Shown piece by piece: positions 52,371-61,567 of a stretch of 64,000 bases of DNA. A program made the position numbers and the translations under genes. The DNA comes from Ardenticatenaceae bacterium (GTDB taxonomy: Bacteria > Chloroflexota > Anaerolineae > Promineifilales > Promineifilaceae). How positions within the stretch are numbered: the first letter of the stretch is position 1; the number at the start of each line of letters is the position of its first letter. The notes under the pieces are model-generated. The model was given only the letters and a program-made list of their open reading frames with translations, had not been told where the DNA came from and ran no database searches. The DNA is taken from NCBI GenBank assembly GCA_020634435.1, contig JACKBS010000005.1:62001-126000 (forward strand), written 5' to 3'.

Positions 52371-55300
52371 CTATTTTTGAGCACGACGGCCGTTTACCAA
52401 TCCCGTCGTGCCATAAGCCACCAACCCCACAATGAGCAATACGGCCGCCAACAGTTGGCCAATCACCTGGGCGTTCAGTTGGGCCGACATTCCGCTCGTG
52501 GGCTGGCCAGTCAACTGCTCGTAAGCCACGACATCTGGCGCACCGCCCAACAAACCGGTAATTTGCCCGGTGGAAGCGTAGCTGCGCGAGAGCGGGGCTA
52601 AGGCCTGCGTCACTCCCGCCACCAGCGGCACATTAGGGGCCACCTGGCCCACCTGTTCGACCCAGTTCACCAGGTTATCACGGTCACCCGTTACCACAAT
52701 CACCAGACCAATTTCGCTTAGGCTGGCCTGCAAGTCCGTGGGCAACACACGGCCGTTCAACTGTTCACAGGTAGTGCGTCCGGCAATACATTCACCTAAC
52801 TGGCGCAAACCAATGCCTTCACCTGGCAGGTAACCGATGACCTGTGCTCCGCTGCCCGCCGTGAGGCTCTCGGCAACGGCCGTTCCGGCGGCATACTGGC
52901 TGGCGATTACCACCTGGCTGTTGTTCGCGGCTAGCTGTGCCAGCAGCATTTCGGCCTGCGGCGTTAGTTCCCCAGCCATCGCCGGGGTATATTCAAAAGC
53001 GACCAACACCGGTTGACCGGCGGCGGCAGTGACGGCCGTTTCTACCGCCTGCACATGGGCCGGCACAGCGCCGCCGGTGGCCAGCAAACTGGGGCCGCGC
53101 AAACCCACCAAAACCGCGATAAACAGCAGCACCGCCAGACCAATCCGTAGAGAAACGGCCGTACTATAAGACGCTCTGTCTGAAAGCGTTGTCATTGTCG
53201 TAGGCATTTCACGCGCAATTTGGTGCAGCAGAGCAGCCTGCTGCATCTGCTCAGGCGTGGTTACGTACGGCATCAGCGGCGAGGCGGTACGGGGCCGGGC
53301 AATGGCGGGTTCAATCGCCACCACGCCCTGCATACCCTTCAACGGCCCAACCGTTTCCTCTGGCCCCTGCAAATCGCGCGGCGCACCACCAGTGAGTTCC
53401 GGCGGTTTTAGCTGCTGCACCCACTCAGGAATATCGGCTTTGGGCAGCGTTTCGGCCAGCGGGGTCAGCGGCGGCAAATCTTCCAGCAAGAAGCGCCATT
53501 CGTTGCGGCTGCCACTCGGCCCGGCCTCGCCCGATGGCAGGGGCGGCATACCTGCGGCAGCGGCAGCGCCCGTGTCTGGCTGAAGCCAGTCGGGGATTTC
53601 TTGCGTGCTGTCGGCATCAATGGCCACAAACGGTTTGGCGGGGCCACTATCCAGCGGCGTGTCTTGCAACCATTCCGGCAGTTCTGCACCCGCCAGCTCT
53701 TCGGGAATGCCCTCCAGCGTATCGCGAATGTCCACATCGGAGAGGACGCCGGGCAGCTCACTGCCAAAAATGCCCTGGCTCGGGCGCATGCTGGCAATCC
53801 AATCCGGCATTTCTTCATTGGTCATGTCCAGCTCAGAAGCGTCGGCCGTTTCCGGTTTTTCGTCGAGCTGTTCTAACCACTGCGGCAGGTCTTCACCAAC
53901 GGCCGTTTCCGCCAAAAAGGTATCGCTGCTCCAGGAATCAGATTCAGCGACTGGTTCAGCTTCTTCTGGCTCTTCTTCAAGCTCTTCGGCGGTGAGGTCG
54001 GGAACGGCCGTTTCCTCCGAAGGAGCCTCCTCAATCACCAGCTCGCCCGTCTGAATAGCCGCCATGTCCGACAACCAATCAAAATCATCGTCCTCATCGT
54101 CGGCCAGCAACTCGGCATCAATCGGCTCATCATCCGGCAGATCGTCAAACAGGCCATCTTCAAAGAGATCGGCCGTTTCATCCATCTGTTCAAGCTCATG
54201 CCGCGCCTCGTCGCCCGCCTTTTCCAGGTTGCCCGTGTCGGCCAACCAATCCAGATCGGTCTGCGAGACAATTTCATCCACCGTAAACCAATCGCTGTCC
54301 GCCTCAGAAATGACCTCTGGCTCTTCTGCCGCCACGGCCGTTTCTGGCTCGTCGGGCAGGTCCAGCAAGAAGGATTCGCCTTTTTCCGCAGCGGCGTCTA
54401 ACCAATCCGGCAGGCTCTCAGTGGCACCGCGCGACGTTTCAAACAGATCGGTGAAGGAAACGTCTTCCCCGGCATCATCGTCAAAGAAGTCTTCGTCTTC
54501 GTCCACCATGCCGCGCAGCGGGCCGGTTAGCTCGGCAATCTGGTCGGGGTCCAGCAAATTGGTCTGGATGGGACCCAGCTCATCCATCCACCCGGGCAAA
54601 TCTTCCACATTCAGGTCTTCCTGCGGTTCAGGAAAGACATCGGTTTGCGGCGGGCCTAACTCGGTCAGCCAATCTTCGGAATCAGCTTCTTCGTTGGGCT
54701 GGGCGCTGAGCAGTTCGTTGAGCGCGGCCGCATTTTCGGCGGCGTGCTCAGCGGCGGTGTCGGTATCGTCCTCAAGCTCGGCCAGCCAGTCAGTCAGGCC
54801 CACGCTGGCAGAATCTTCGTCGTCAACGGTGTGGGGAACGGCCGTTTCGGCCTCCCCCTCATCCGAATCATCCAAATCGCTCAGCCAGTCGGTCAGCCCC
54901 TGGCTGGCGGCGGCCTCATGCCCGCCATCCGCCGCGTCGGAGAGCCAATCAGGCAAATTAGCGCCTTCGTCGTCGGGGAACAAATCGTCTGGCTGGGGCA
55001 AATCTTCGGCCCGTTGCAACAAATCTTTGTAGAACTCGGTAGAAATGGTCGTGGGCGCATTGATGATGGGGTCGGGATCGCTGTCGTGCACCAGCCAATC
55101 AGGCAGATCGCTGGTGTCTTTGGGCGCGGGGGCGGCTTCTTCCTCGCTGGCGCTTTCACCCAACCGCCCAGTTTTGTCGGAAGCAATGTTGCCCGTGCGC
55201 AGCCAGTCGGGCACGGCATTGGGGTTCAGCTCGCCCGTTTCACCGGGACGACGGGCTGGCAGCGAAAATGGTTTGTTGATCGGCTGGCTTTCTGCCGGTT

Positions 55301-55502
55301 CTTCTGGTTTTAGCTGGGGATGCTCAGCCACGAGCCGCGTGCCGCAGGTATCGCAAAAGATGCGATCCCGCGTGTTAGGGGTGGCGCAGTTGGGGCAAAT
55401 GATGTGCGTGCTGAGGGGCAATTTGGCCCCGCAGTTATTGCAAAATTTGCTGCTGTGTGGATTTTCATATCCACATTCTTTACAGGTAATTTCGTTGCTC
55501 AT
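52371..55502 (-). CDS. Double zinc-ribbon protein with acidic PDWL repeats (seven-gene operon)
   Basis: 1043 residues. Two zinc ribbons at the start ('CKECGYENPHSSKFCNNCG', 'CPNCATPNTRDRIFCDTCG', residues 7-57). Residues about 75-720 are acidic, low-complexity and probably disordered; about 16 times they carry a Trp-centred motif of the form (L/I)P(D/E)WL followed by small or acidic residues. A membrane helix near 800 ('LRIGLAVLLFIAVLVGL'), an extracytoplasmic alpha/beta region ('VLVAFEYTPAMAGELTPQ', 'LVIVVTGDRDNLVNWVEQVG') and a last helix near 1015 follow. It looks like a membrane scaffold with a long cytoplasmic arm for a partner that recognises the Trp motif. Start shares one base with the preceding stop. 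No known family recognised for the whole. Confidence 0.85.
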   Translation of the reverse strand: MSNEITCKECGYENPHSSKFCNNCGAKLPLSTHIICPNCATPNTRDRIFCDTCGTRLVAEHPQLKPEEPAESQPINKPFSLPARRPGETGELNPNAVPDWLRTGNIASDKTGRLGESASEEEAAPAPKDTSDLPDWLVHDSDPDPIINAPTTISTEFYKDLLQRAEDLPQPDDLFPDDEGANLPDWLSDAADGGHEAAASQGLTDWLSDLDDSDEGEAETAVPHTVDDEDSASVGLTDWLAELEDDTDTAAEHAAENAAALNELLSAQPNEEADSEDWLTELGPPQTDVFPEPQEDLNVEDLPGWMDELGPIQTNLLDPDQIAELTGPLRGMVDEDEDFFDDDAGEDVSFTDLFETSRGATESLPDWLDAAAEKGESFLLDLPDEPETAVAAEEPEVISEADSDWFTVDEIVSQTDLDWLADTGNLEKAGDEARHELEQMDETADLFEDGLFDDLPDDEPIDAELLADDEDDDFDWLSDMAAIQTGELVIEEAPSEETAVPDLTAEELEEEPEEAEPVAESDSWSSDTFLAETAVGEDLPQWLEQLDEKPETADASELDMTNEEMPDWIASMRPSQGIFGSELPGVLSDVDIRDTLEGIPEELAGAELPEWLQDTPLDSGPAKPFVAIDADSTQEIPDWLQPDTGAAAAAGMPPLPSGEAGPSGSRNEWRFLLEDLPPLTPLAETLPKADIPEWVQQLKPPELTGGAPRDLQGPEETVGPLKGMQGVVAIEPAIARPRTASPLMPYVTTPEQMQQAALLHQIAREMPTTMTTLSDRASYSTAVSLRIGLAVLLFIAVLVGLRGPSLLATGGAVPAHVQAVETAVTAAAGQPVLVAFEYTPAMAGELTPQAEMLLAQLAANNSQVVIASQYAAGTAVAESLTAGSGAQVIGYLPGEGIGLRQLGECIAGRTTCEQLNGRVLPTDLQASLSEIGLVIVVTGDRDNLVNWVEQVGQVAPNVPLVAGVTQALAPLSRSYASTGQITGLLGGAPDVVAYEQLTGQPTSGMSAQLNAQVIGQLLAAVLLIVGLVAYGTTGLVNGRRAQK

Positions 55503-56125
55503 TATTTGTTATACGGCCGTTCCACACCCATCAACAGACGCAGACTCAGCAACAGGGTGCCCAGCGCCACGCCAATCAGCAAGCCGCGCAGCCCAGCCGT
55601 AACCACCACCGTCTGCACAAATTCCACAACCTGGTTCACCGGCTGGCGCAGCCCGGCGGGCAGCAAACGGCTGGTCAGCAGCGCCTGGCCCAACAGCATC
55701 ACAACGGCCGTCAGGCTAAACAAGATAGCCCAACCCGTGCGCTGCCGCTTGAGCAGCTGCACGCCCGCCAGCAGCAAAAAGACGGCCAGCAAAGACGCCA
55801 GCGCCGCTTCCAATGGTGCCTGTATCCAGCTAAATATCGTGTCTACGCTGTTGCTGCCGGATAAGCCGTCGAGAACGGCCGCCGCAAAGACGCCCAAAAC
55901 GCCCAGCACCAACACCCCGCTGTACAGGTTCTGCTCCTTAATCAGGCGGTTCAAATGGACCAGCAGCAGGTTCAATACGCCCAAAATGAGGGCAATCGCC
56001 GCCAAAAAGGAGACCCAGCCCAAAATCACGCTGCTAAGGCCGCGCACGTTGAAGAGCAGGGCCACCAGCGTCAGGAGCCCAAAAAATACTGCGGTAAAAA
56101 CGGCGATGCTTTGCTTAAGCTTCAT
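55502..56125 (-). CDS. Polytopic membrane protein, unknown (seven-gene operon)
   Basis: 207 residues with five to six hydrophobic segments; one loop ('LDGLSGSNSVDTIFSWIQ') separates the third and fourth. No motif recognised. It lies 27 bp downstream of the DUF6754 gene and overlaps the zinc-ribbon gene's start by one base, so all three are translated from one message. Confidence 0.75.
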   Translation of the reverse strand: MKLKQSIAVFTAVFFGLLTLVALLFNVRGLSSVILGWVSFLAAIALILGVLNLLLVHLNRLIKEQNLYSGVLVLGVLGVFAAAVLDGLSGSNSVDTIFSWIQAPLEAALASLLAVFLLLAGVQLLKRQRTGWAILFSLTAVVMLLGQALLTSRLLPAGLRQPVNQVVEFVQTVVVTAGLRGLLIGVALGTLLLSLRLLMGVERPYNK

Positions 56126-56152
56126 GCACTTGGTCCCGAACGGCCGTTCCCG

Positions 56153-56893
56153 CTAAACCAGCTGGTAAACGGCCGCTCCCAGGATAAATAACACCACAAT
56201 CCAGCGCAAAATGTCCTGCAATTGCAGGCTGGCAATCTGGCTGGGGCTGCCTTCTAAATAAGCACTGGTGGCAAATAATTCTTCGCCAATGAGCACGTTG
56301 TCGGTGGCGGCGGTGGCTACGGCCAGGGCGGTCGGATCATCCGTGCCCACCACCTGATCCATGGTTTGCCGGTTGGCGGCTTCCACCATCAGCGCCAGTT
56401 CCGGGCCAAAACGGCCGACCATAATGTTGCTGGCCACCCGCTGCTGCTGCAAAACGGCCGCTACGCCCGCGCCATAGGCAAATGGATCGGTGTCGTGGGC
56501 CACAAATTGGGTCAGCGAAAGGTCAAAATCGCCCGAACGGCCCGCTTCGGCCAGGGCGTGTTGGATATTGGCCTGGGCCAGGGGCAGCAGCGTGCCGTCG
56601 CCCACGGTTACCAGGGGCGGCGTGCCGTTGGCACAGCCATCTTTGGCCAGATGGTCCAGCACGGCGGCGGCGCTCACGCTGGTCGGGTTGGCCGTGCCCA
56701 CCAGGCTGGCCTGCCCCAACGTCAGGTGCAGCTGACGACCCGACTCAATGGCCCGGCCCACCTGCCCCGCCAGACCTTCGTAGCTGGTTAACGGCCGTAA
56801 GACCACCATCCGCCCGGCGCGCACGCTGCGCGTGAGCAAAAAGAGCAAAACAACCAGGACCAGCAAAGCAAGCAGGGTAATCAGCGGGGTCAT
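56153..56893 (-). CDS. DUF6754 family membrane protein (seven-gene operon)
   Basis: 246 residues. An N-terminal helix (about 3-20) and a C-terminal helix (about 225-245) enclose a soluble domain. 'LAGQVGRAIESGRQLHLTLGQASLVGTANPTSVSAAAVLDHLA' and 'VASNIMVGRFGPELALMVEAANR' are the DUF6754 pattern. Function unknown; members are found mainly in Chloroflexota and related groups. It overlaps the 88-residue gene by 4 bp (ATGA-type coupling). Confidence 0.8.
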   Translation of the reverse strand: MTPLITLLALLVLVVLLFLLTRSVRAGRMVVLRPLTSYEGLAGQVGRAIESGRQLHLTLGQASLVGTANPTSVSAAAVLDHLAKDGCANGTPPLVTVGDGTLLPLAQANIQHALAEAGRSGDFDLSLTQFVAHDTDPFAYGAGVAAVLQQQRVASNIMVGRFGPELALMVEAANRQTMDQVVGTDDPTALAVATAATDNVLIGEELFATSAYLEGSPSQIASLQLQDILRWIVVLFILGAAVYQLV

Positions 56894-57156
56894 ACGGCAG
56901 CCTCATCTGCGGCCAGGCGCTCCATGAGGCGGTGCATGGCGGCGGGGTCTTCCAACAGTTGAGCCATCTGGCGCACCTGAGCCGAGGGCCACAGCACGGC
57001 CAGCGCAGGCTGGGCCAGCCACAAAAATTGGCTACCAATGAAGACCAACGGCTGCCCCACCTCCAACAACGCCAGGGCAGCGCCGTTCAACCCGCGTTGT
57101 TTCAGGGCGGTGGCAATTTGTTCCAGGAGCGGGTCGCGATTGGGTGTTTGCGTCAT
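56890..57156 (-). CDS. Small conserved-type protein, first gene of the seven-gene operon
   Basis: 88 residues: 'LEQIATALKQRGLNGAALALLEVGQPLVFIGSQFLWLAQPALAV', then a helical acidic end. The middle is hydrophobic enough to lie on or in the membrane. I do not know a named family. It follows a strong promoter after a leader of about 105 nt and overlaps the DUF6754 gene by 4 bp. Confidence 0.7.
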   Translation of the reverse strand: MTQTPNRDPLLEQIATALKQRGLNGAALALLEVGQPLVFIGSQFLWLAQPALAVLWPSAQVRQMAQLLEDPAAMHRLMERLAADEAAV

Positions 57157-57244
57157 GGCTAATGGCCGTGGTACTTCCGATAATAAAAAATGCGGCGCTC
57201 ACATACGGTTTTTTGCGCCAAAATTCCAGCCAAAATCAACTTGA

Positions 57245-57261
57245 CGTAACATAATGTTACG
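57245..57261 (-). promoter_or_regulatory. Operator-like palindrome at the start site of the seven-gene operon
   Basis: CGTAACA-TAA-TGTTACG, 7-nt perfect arms, 6 bp downstream of the -10 box, so it covers the expected transcription start. This is the classic place for a repressor site. Confidence 0.55.
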
Positions 57262-57267
57262 GCTCGG

Positions 57268-57296
57268 AGTATAGCACGTTTGTTTGAGGGTGTAAA
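57268..57296 (-). promoter_or_regulatory. Near-consensus sigma-70 promoter of the seven-gene operon
   Basis: Leftward: TTTACA (57296-57291), a 17-nt spacer, TATACT (57273-57268). Each hexamer differs from consensus by one base and the spacer is ideal. Confidence 0.65.
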
Positions 57297-57383
57297 GCAA
57301 AGGTAAGGGGCATAGGGCCTTGGTACTATGACGTTCGTTTTCCACCCCAAATGCGGGAAACGGCCGTCTAAAATCAGGCAAGT

Positions 57384-58463
57384 TTAGCCAAAAATGAGGG
57401 TGGAAAAGCGCTTCAGCGGTGGCTGGCGGAACAGGCGCAGCAGCAGCAGGGGAATGAACAGACCAGCGGCCGTGACGATGGGCTGGTACAGAATTTGCTG
57501 GCCCAACATCCACGGGGCAAACTTGTAGATCAGGGTCGAGGTGACGTAAATGGCGGGCGTGTTCACCAGGTAAATGCCCAGCGACACCATGCCAATGTCG
57601 CTAAGCTGCTTTTCTAGCGGCAGTTTGGTCTTTTCAAAACCCAGCAGCACCAGGCTAAAGGTGACGGCATACAGCGTGCGGAAGACGCCAATGAAGCTCG
57701 GCCCTAGCCACTGCGGGCCGTTGGCCTGGTCTACCCAGAGGTACTCCACAAAGCTGGAGACGGCGAATAAAATCAACGCCGCCAGCAGGGCAAAGCGGTA
57801 CCGCGTGAGCCAATTGCCAAACAATTTACGATGAAAACCAATCACCATGCCTAAGGCAAAGAAAAAGATGCGGGTAGGAAAAAACCAGATGGGCGTAAGG
57901 TTCACAATCGTGCGCACCAGGAGCGAATCTACGCCAAGCGCGCGCAAATAGCCAGCCGCATCAATGCCAAATTGGATGAAAAAGGTCACCAGCAGGAAGA
58001 TCGGCCAATGTTTTTTGGCCAGCGGCCCCAGCCACGGCGAAAGGAAATAAAATTGAATAATCAGGGGGATGTAGTAGTAGGTTTTTAAGATGTCATCCAG
58101 GCCGCGCGGCAGGGAGCGCTGCATAACAAAAAAGAGCACGGTCCAGAGGAGAAACGGGGCGATAAACTTTTTGACCCGCGTGGAAATGATGTTCCACGGC
58201 ATCTGGCCATTGCTGTCGGCGGCAAAGGCGGCGTAGAAGCCGGACACCAGCAAAAACGCAGGAATGCCATAGCTGCCGATGAGCAGGCGCACCCCCAGAA
58301 GATAGTAATAAGCGGGGGAACCCAACATGTCGTAGTTGGGCACGGCCACGTCGCGGTAGGCGTTGGTCCAGTTAAAGAGGGCGGCAAATCCGTAAGCAGC
58401 CGCGTGGTGGAAGGCAACGGCCGTTGAGGCCAATCCGTTCAAAACCAGTAACCGGCGTATCAT
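57384..58463 (-). CDS. Acyltransferase-3 family membrane protein
   Basis: 359 residues from ATG 58463; an upstream ATG at 58532 would add a 23-residue non-hydrophobic leader. About ten hydrophobic segments. 'VAFHHAAAYGFAALF' supplies the family His. 'IPAFLLVSGFYAAF' and 'RVKKFIAPFLLWTVLFF' match the OafA/WecH-type acyltransferase_3 layout. These proteins O-acetylate or otherwise acylate surface sugars across the membrane. It is a single gene; no polysaccharide operon adjoins. Confidence 0.85.
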   Translation of the reverse strand: MIRRLLVLNGLASTAVAFHHAAAYGFAALFNWTNAYRDVAVPNYDMLGSPAYYYLLGVRLLIGSYGIPAFLLVSGFYAAFAADSNGQMPWNIISTRVKKFIAPFLLWTVLFFVMQRSLPRGLDDILKTYYYIPLIIQFYFLSPWLGPLAKKHWPIFLLVTFFIQFGIDAAGYLRALGVDSLLVRTIVNLTPIWFFPTRIFFFALGMVIGFHRKLFGNWLTRYRFALLAALILFAVSSFVEYLWVDQANGPQWLGPSFIGVFRTLYAVTFSLVLLGFEKTKLPLEKQLSDIGMVSLGIYLVNTPAIYVTSTLIYKFAPWMLGQQILYQPIVTAAGLFIPLLLLRLFRQPPLKRFSTLIFG

Positions 58464-58687
58464 AGCTGTCTCTGGCGATGAGGGTGTGGGGTTAACTTTG
58501 CAAGGACTCATCGCGCCGCGTTCATGATACACAGAAAACGGCCGTCTGTCACCCGTGATCAGTGGTCGGTACTTACCAATTACCGTTCACTGTTTACGGA
58601 ATACCGACACACGATTGGTATAGAAACGGCCGTACCGTATAATTCCTGTCCACTATTACACCAACGGCAACAATTTTGGAGAGGCAC

Positions 58688-59611
58688 ATGCGCGTACAAG
58701 TCATTCTCAATCCGTGGGCAGACCGGGGGCGGGGGGCACAACAGGTAGAGTTGATTCAGCGGGTGGCGCAGCAATACGGCGGCGTAGACCTGGTGCAAAC
58801 AGAGCGGCCCGGCCACGCCATCGAGCTGGCCCGGCAAGCCGCCGACGATGGCTACGACATGGTGGTGGCCGCTGGCGGCGATGGCACCATTAGCGACGTG
58901 GTGAACGGGCTGATGCGCGGCAGCAAGGCGGTGGCCAAACTGGGCATCATCCCCATCGGCTCAGGCAACGATCTGGCCTGGAGCTTGAAGATACCGACGG
59001 ATGTGGAAACGGCCGTTCACCAACTGTTCAAAGGCCAGCCCCAAACGATCGATTTGGCCCGCATCGAGGATGATCACGGCCGTTTTCGCATCGTGGACAA
59101 CAACATCGGCATTGGCTTCGACGCCATCGTCGTCATCACCACCGAAAACATCACCCGCATCCACGGCTTTTTGATGTATTTAACGGCCGTTCTGCGCACC
59201 ATCGCCACCTATTCCCAAATGCCCAAAGTGACGGCCTACTTTGACAATGAAAAAGTAGAGCAAAGCATCATGCTCATCGCTTTTGGCGTGGGACCACGCG
59301 GCGGCGGCGGCTTTTTGCTCACGCCCTTTGCCAAACAAAACGACGATTTGGTAGATACCTGCACCGCCAACAAAATGGGCCGCCTCAGCATGATCGGCCT
59401 GCTGTTGAAAGTGTTCAACGGCAGCCACGTCCACTCCAAGCGCATCACCATGCGGCAAAACAAGCAAATCCGCGTACGCGCCGACCGCCCCATGCCCATC
59501 CACACCGACGGCGAGGTGTTTGCCTACCCGCAAGACAACGTGCGCGAAGTCACCATCACCAGCCTGCCCGCCGCGATTGAGGTAATCGTAAATGAGGAGA
59601 TTAGAGATTAG
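58688..59611 (+). CDS. Diacylglycerol kinase-like lipid kinase (DgkB/YegS family)
   Basis: 307 residues from ATG 58688, with GGAGAGG six bases upstream. Nucleotide-binding motif 'VVAAGGDGTISDVVNGLMRG' (about 60-80), 'IIPIGSGNDLAWSLKIP', and the later 'FGVGPRGGGGFLLTPFAKQ' and 'HTDGEVF' are the DAGK_cat/YegS pattern. It phosphorylates diacylglycerol or a related lipid at the inner face of the membrane, recycling lipid after envelope biosynthesis. The last codons run into a partial copy of the GGAGATTAGAG repeat, so the C-terminal residues may be repeat-encoded. Confidence 0.9.
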   Translation: MRVQVILNPWADRGRGAQQVELIQRVAQQYGGVDLVQTERPGHAIELARQAADDGYDMVVAAGGDGTISDVVNGLMRGSKAVAKLGIIPIGSGNDLAWSLKIPTDVETAVHQLFKGQPQTIDLARIEDDHGRFRIVDNNIGIGFDAIVVITTENITRIHGFLMYLTAVLRTIATYSQMPKVTAYFDNEKVEQSIMLIAFGVGPRGGGGFLLTPFAKQNDDLVDTCTANKMGRLSMIGLLLKVFNGSHVHSKRITMRQNKQIRVRADRPMPIHTDGEVFAYPQDNVREVTITSLPAAIEVIVNEEIRD

Positions 59612-59625
59612 AGATTGGGGATTTT
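59594..59625. repeat. Half copy of the GGAGATTAGAG repeat
   Basis: GAGGAGATTAGAGATTAGAG matches one arm of the hairpins at 2405-2467 and 3050-3110; the second arm is missing. It overlaps the stop codon of the lipid kinase. Confidence 0.5.
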
Positions 59626-59656
59626 GCCAATCACGCTTAACAAACTAGCTCACAAA

Positions 59657-59741
59657 TTGTCATTCCGAACGGAGTCTTCGGAGTGAGGAATCTTACATTT
59701 TTGCGAGTAGAAAGATTTCTCGGAGGACCTCGAAATGACAA
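59657..59741. repeat. Long hairpin repeat with TTGTCATTCCGA ends
   Basis: Arms 59657-59668 and 59730-59741 pair with one mismatch in 12. The right arm, with GGAGGACCTC before it, has a related copy at 63966-63985. It occupies the gap upstream of the Helicase_C_3 gene. Confidence 0.65.
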
Positions 59742-59802
59742 GTGAACATCAACTCCGAAAAGATAAATAGTAGTCGCGATAACCAAGTTAAGGAATAAAT
59801 TT

Positions 59803-61557
59803 ATGCGACCATTGAAGAAAGCGTTACAGGAACATGAGCTCATCGTCCTGCGGGTGATGGGGGAATGGTATGACCTGGATTTAACCGGTGAGGACAAAGC
59901 CGCTTGCGTGCGCGAGCTGGCGGAGGCGCTGGCCGAGCTGGATTTTGCGCAGGAAATTTTGTACCTGGGGCCAGAAGAAGCGGCCGCCATTCAAACGTTG
60001 GTGCAGGGCAACGGCCGTTCCCCCGTCGCCACCTTTGAGAGAATCCACGGCGAGGTACGCCTCATGGGGCCGGGTGCATTGGAACGGGAAGAGCCGTGGT
60101 TTGACCCGATCAGCGCCGTGGAATCCCTCTGGTATCGCGGCTACGTCTATCGCGGCTTCGACGAAACGGCCGAAGGCATGATCGAGTTCTACTATCTGCC
60201 CGATGAGCTATTTGCCAAGCTGCCCCAGCCAGAAAAACCAAAAGTGGTGAAGGAAACGGCCATTCCCGCCAAAAAACCGAAGGCCAGCAAAGCCAAACCG
60301 GTTAGCCAGGAAAAACCCATCCAACCAGTGCCACCAGCTCGCCCTGAGCCTGCCGAAGGGGCCGTTTCCAAACTCAATCCCGTCCCCGAACCGAACCGCT
60401 ACAACCCCACCAACAGCAGCGCCGTAGACGACCTCACCACCCTGCTGGCCCTGGCCCAGCGCACCAGCCTGCGCCGCGAAGCGCTCGATCTGCTCAACCA
60501 ACTCCTGCTCAACCCAGACACCGACCGCCGCTCCCTGCTGGTGAACCTGGCCCGCGAAATGGGCATGCTGCGCGAGGTGGATGGCGGCATTCGGCCCACG
60601 CGTACGGCCGTTGCCTGGCTCACCAAATCCCGCGAAGCGCAGCTGCGCGACCTGATGGACGCCTGGAGCAGCAGCGGCTGGAACGATTTGTGCCACACCC
60701 CCGGCCTCAGCTGCGAGGGCGACCAGTGGCGCAACGATCCCATCCTGGCCCGCACCGCCCTCCTCGATGCCCTGCCCCAAACCCCCGACTGGTACCGTCT
60801 GAGCGATCTCATCGGCCAGATCAAGCAAGCCGATCCCGATTTCCAGCGCCCCGACGGCAACTACGACACCTGGTACGTGCGCGACGAAGCGCAAGAAAGC
60901 TACCTGACGGGCATCGAAAATTGGGATTTGGTGGAGGGTCGTCTGCTGGCCTTTTTGGTGCAAGGGCCGCTGTTTTGGCTGGGCTTGGCCGAAACGGCCG
61001 TTATCGGACCACAAACCCTGTTCCGCCTCACCGACCGGGCGCTGGAGTGGCTGGCCAGCACGCCGCCCGCCAGTGAAGAAATCACTACGCCCATCATCGT
61101 GCAGCCGGACGCGACCATTTTGGTGGCCCACAATGCCAACCGGCACCATCGCTTCCAGGTGGCCCGCATCAGCGAGCCGCAGTCCGTCGCGCCGGGCAAG
61201 CCGTACAGCTACCAGATCACCCCCGCCTCGCTCAAGCAAGCCCGCGAAGAAGGCATCGAGCCGGACCGCATTTTGACCTTTTTGCAGGAAGCCAGCGAAC
61301 GGCCGTTGCCCGCTTCAACCAAACGGGGCATCGAGCGATGGCGCGAACGCGGGGTGGAAGGTCGGTTGGAAACGGCCGTCATCTTGCGCGTGCGGGATGC
61401 CAACATCCTGGAAACCCTGCGCACCAATGCCAAAACTCGCGCCTTCATCGACGAGAGCCTGGGCGAATTAGCCGCCACGGTGCGCCTGGAAAATTGGGAG
61501 CCTCTGCGCGAAGCCGCCGCCCAGCTCGGCCTGCTGCTCGACAGCACTGTGCAGTAA
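59803..61557 (+). CDS. Helicase_C_3 (XPB/Ssl2 N-terminal-like) domain protein
   Basis: 584 residues. The N-terminal region (about 1-145) is unassigned. A Lys/Pro/Ala-rich linker (about 145-205) follows, then a helical winged region (about 210-420; 'LRDLMDAWSSSGWNDL'), and then 'IIVQPDATILVAHNANRHHRFQVARI' with 'YQITPASLKQAREEGIEPDRILTFLQ' and 'RPLPASTKRGIERW' (about 430-530), which is the Helicase_C_3 pattern. There are no helicase ATPase motifs, so it is not a helicase on its own. The domain occurs at the N-terminus of bacterial XPB-like proteins and in separate regulators. Probably DNA-associated. Confidence 0.8.
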   Translation: MRPLKKALQEHELIVLRVMGEWYDLDLTGEDKAACVRELAEALAELDFAQEILYLGPEEAAAIQTLVQGNGRSPVATFERIHGEVRLMGPGALEREEPWFDPISAVESLWYRGYVYRGFDETAEGMIEFYYLPDELFAKLPQPEKPKVVKETAIPAKKPKASKAKPVSQEKPIQPVPPARPEPAEGAVSKLNPVPEPNRYNPTNSSAVDDLTTLLALAQRTSLRREALDLLNQLLLNPDTDRRSLLVNLAREMGMLREVDGGIRPTRTAVAWLTKSREAQLRDLMDAWSSSGWNDLCHTPGLSCEGDQWRNDPILARTALLDALPQTPDWYRLSDLIGQIKQADPDFQRPDGNYDTWYVRDEAQESYLTGIENWDLVEGRLLAFLVQGPLFWLGLAETAVIGPQTLFRLTDRALEWLASTPPASEEITTPIIVQPDATILVAHNANRHHRFQVARISEPQSVAPGKPYSYQITPASLKQAREEGIEPDRILTFLQEASERPLPASTKRGIERWRERGVEGRLETAVILRVRDANILETLRTNAKTRAFIDESLGELAATVRLENWEPLREAAAQLGLLLDSTVQ

Positions 61558-61567
61558 CCCAAATTTG

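Noticed and set aside
54064..55032. Serine-rich 322-codon frame on the plus strand
   Set aside because: It is the complement of the acidic PDWL repeats (GAN/TCN pairing) and has no start signal or domain.
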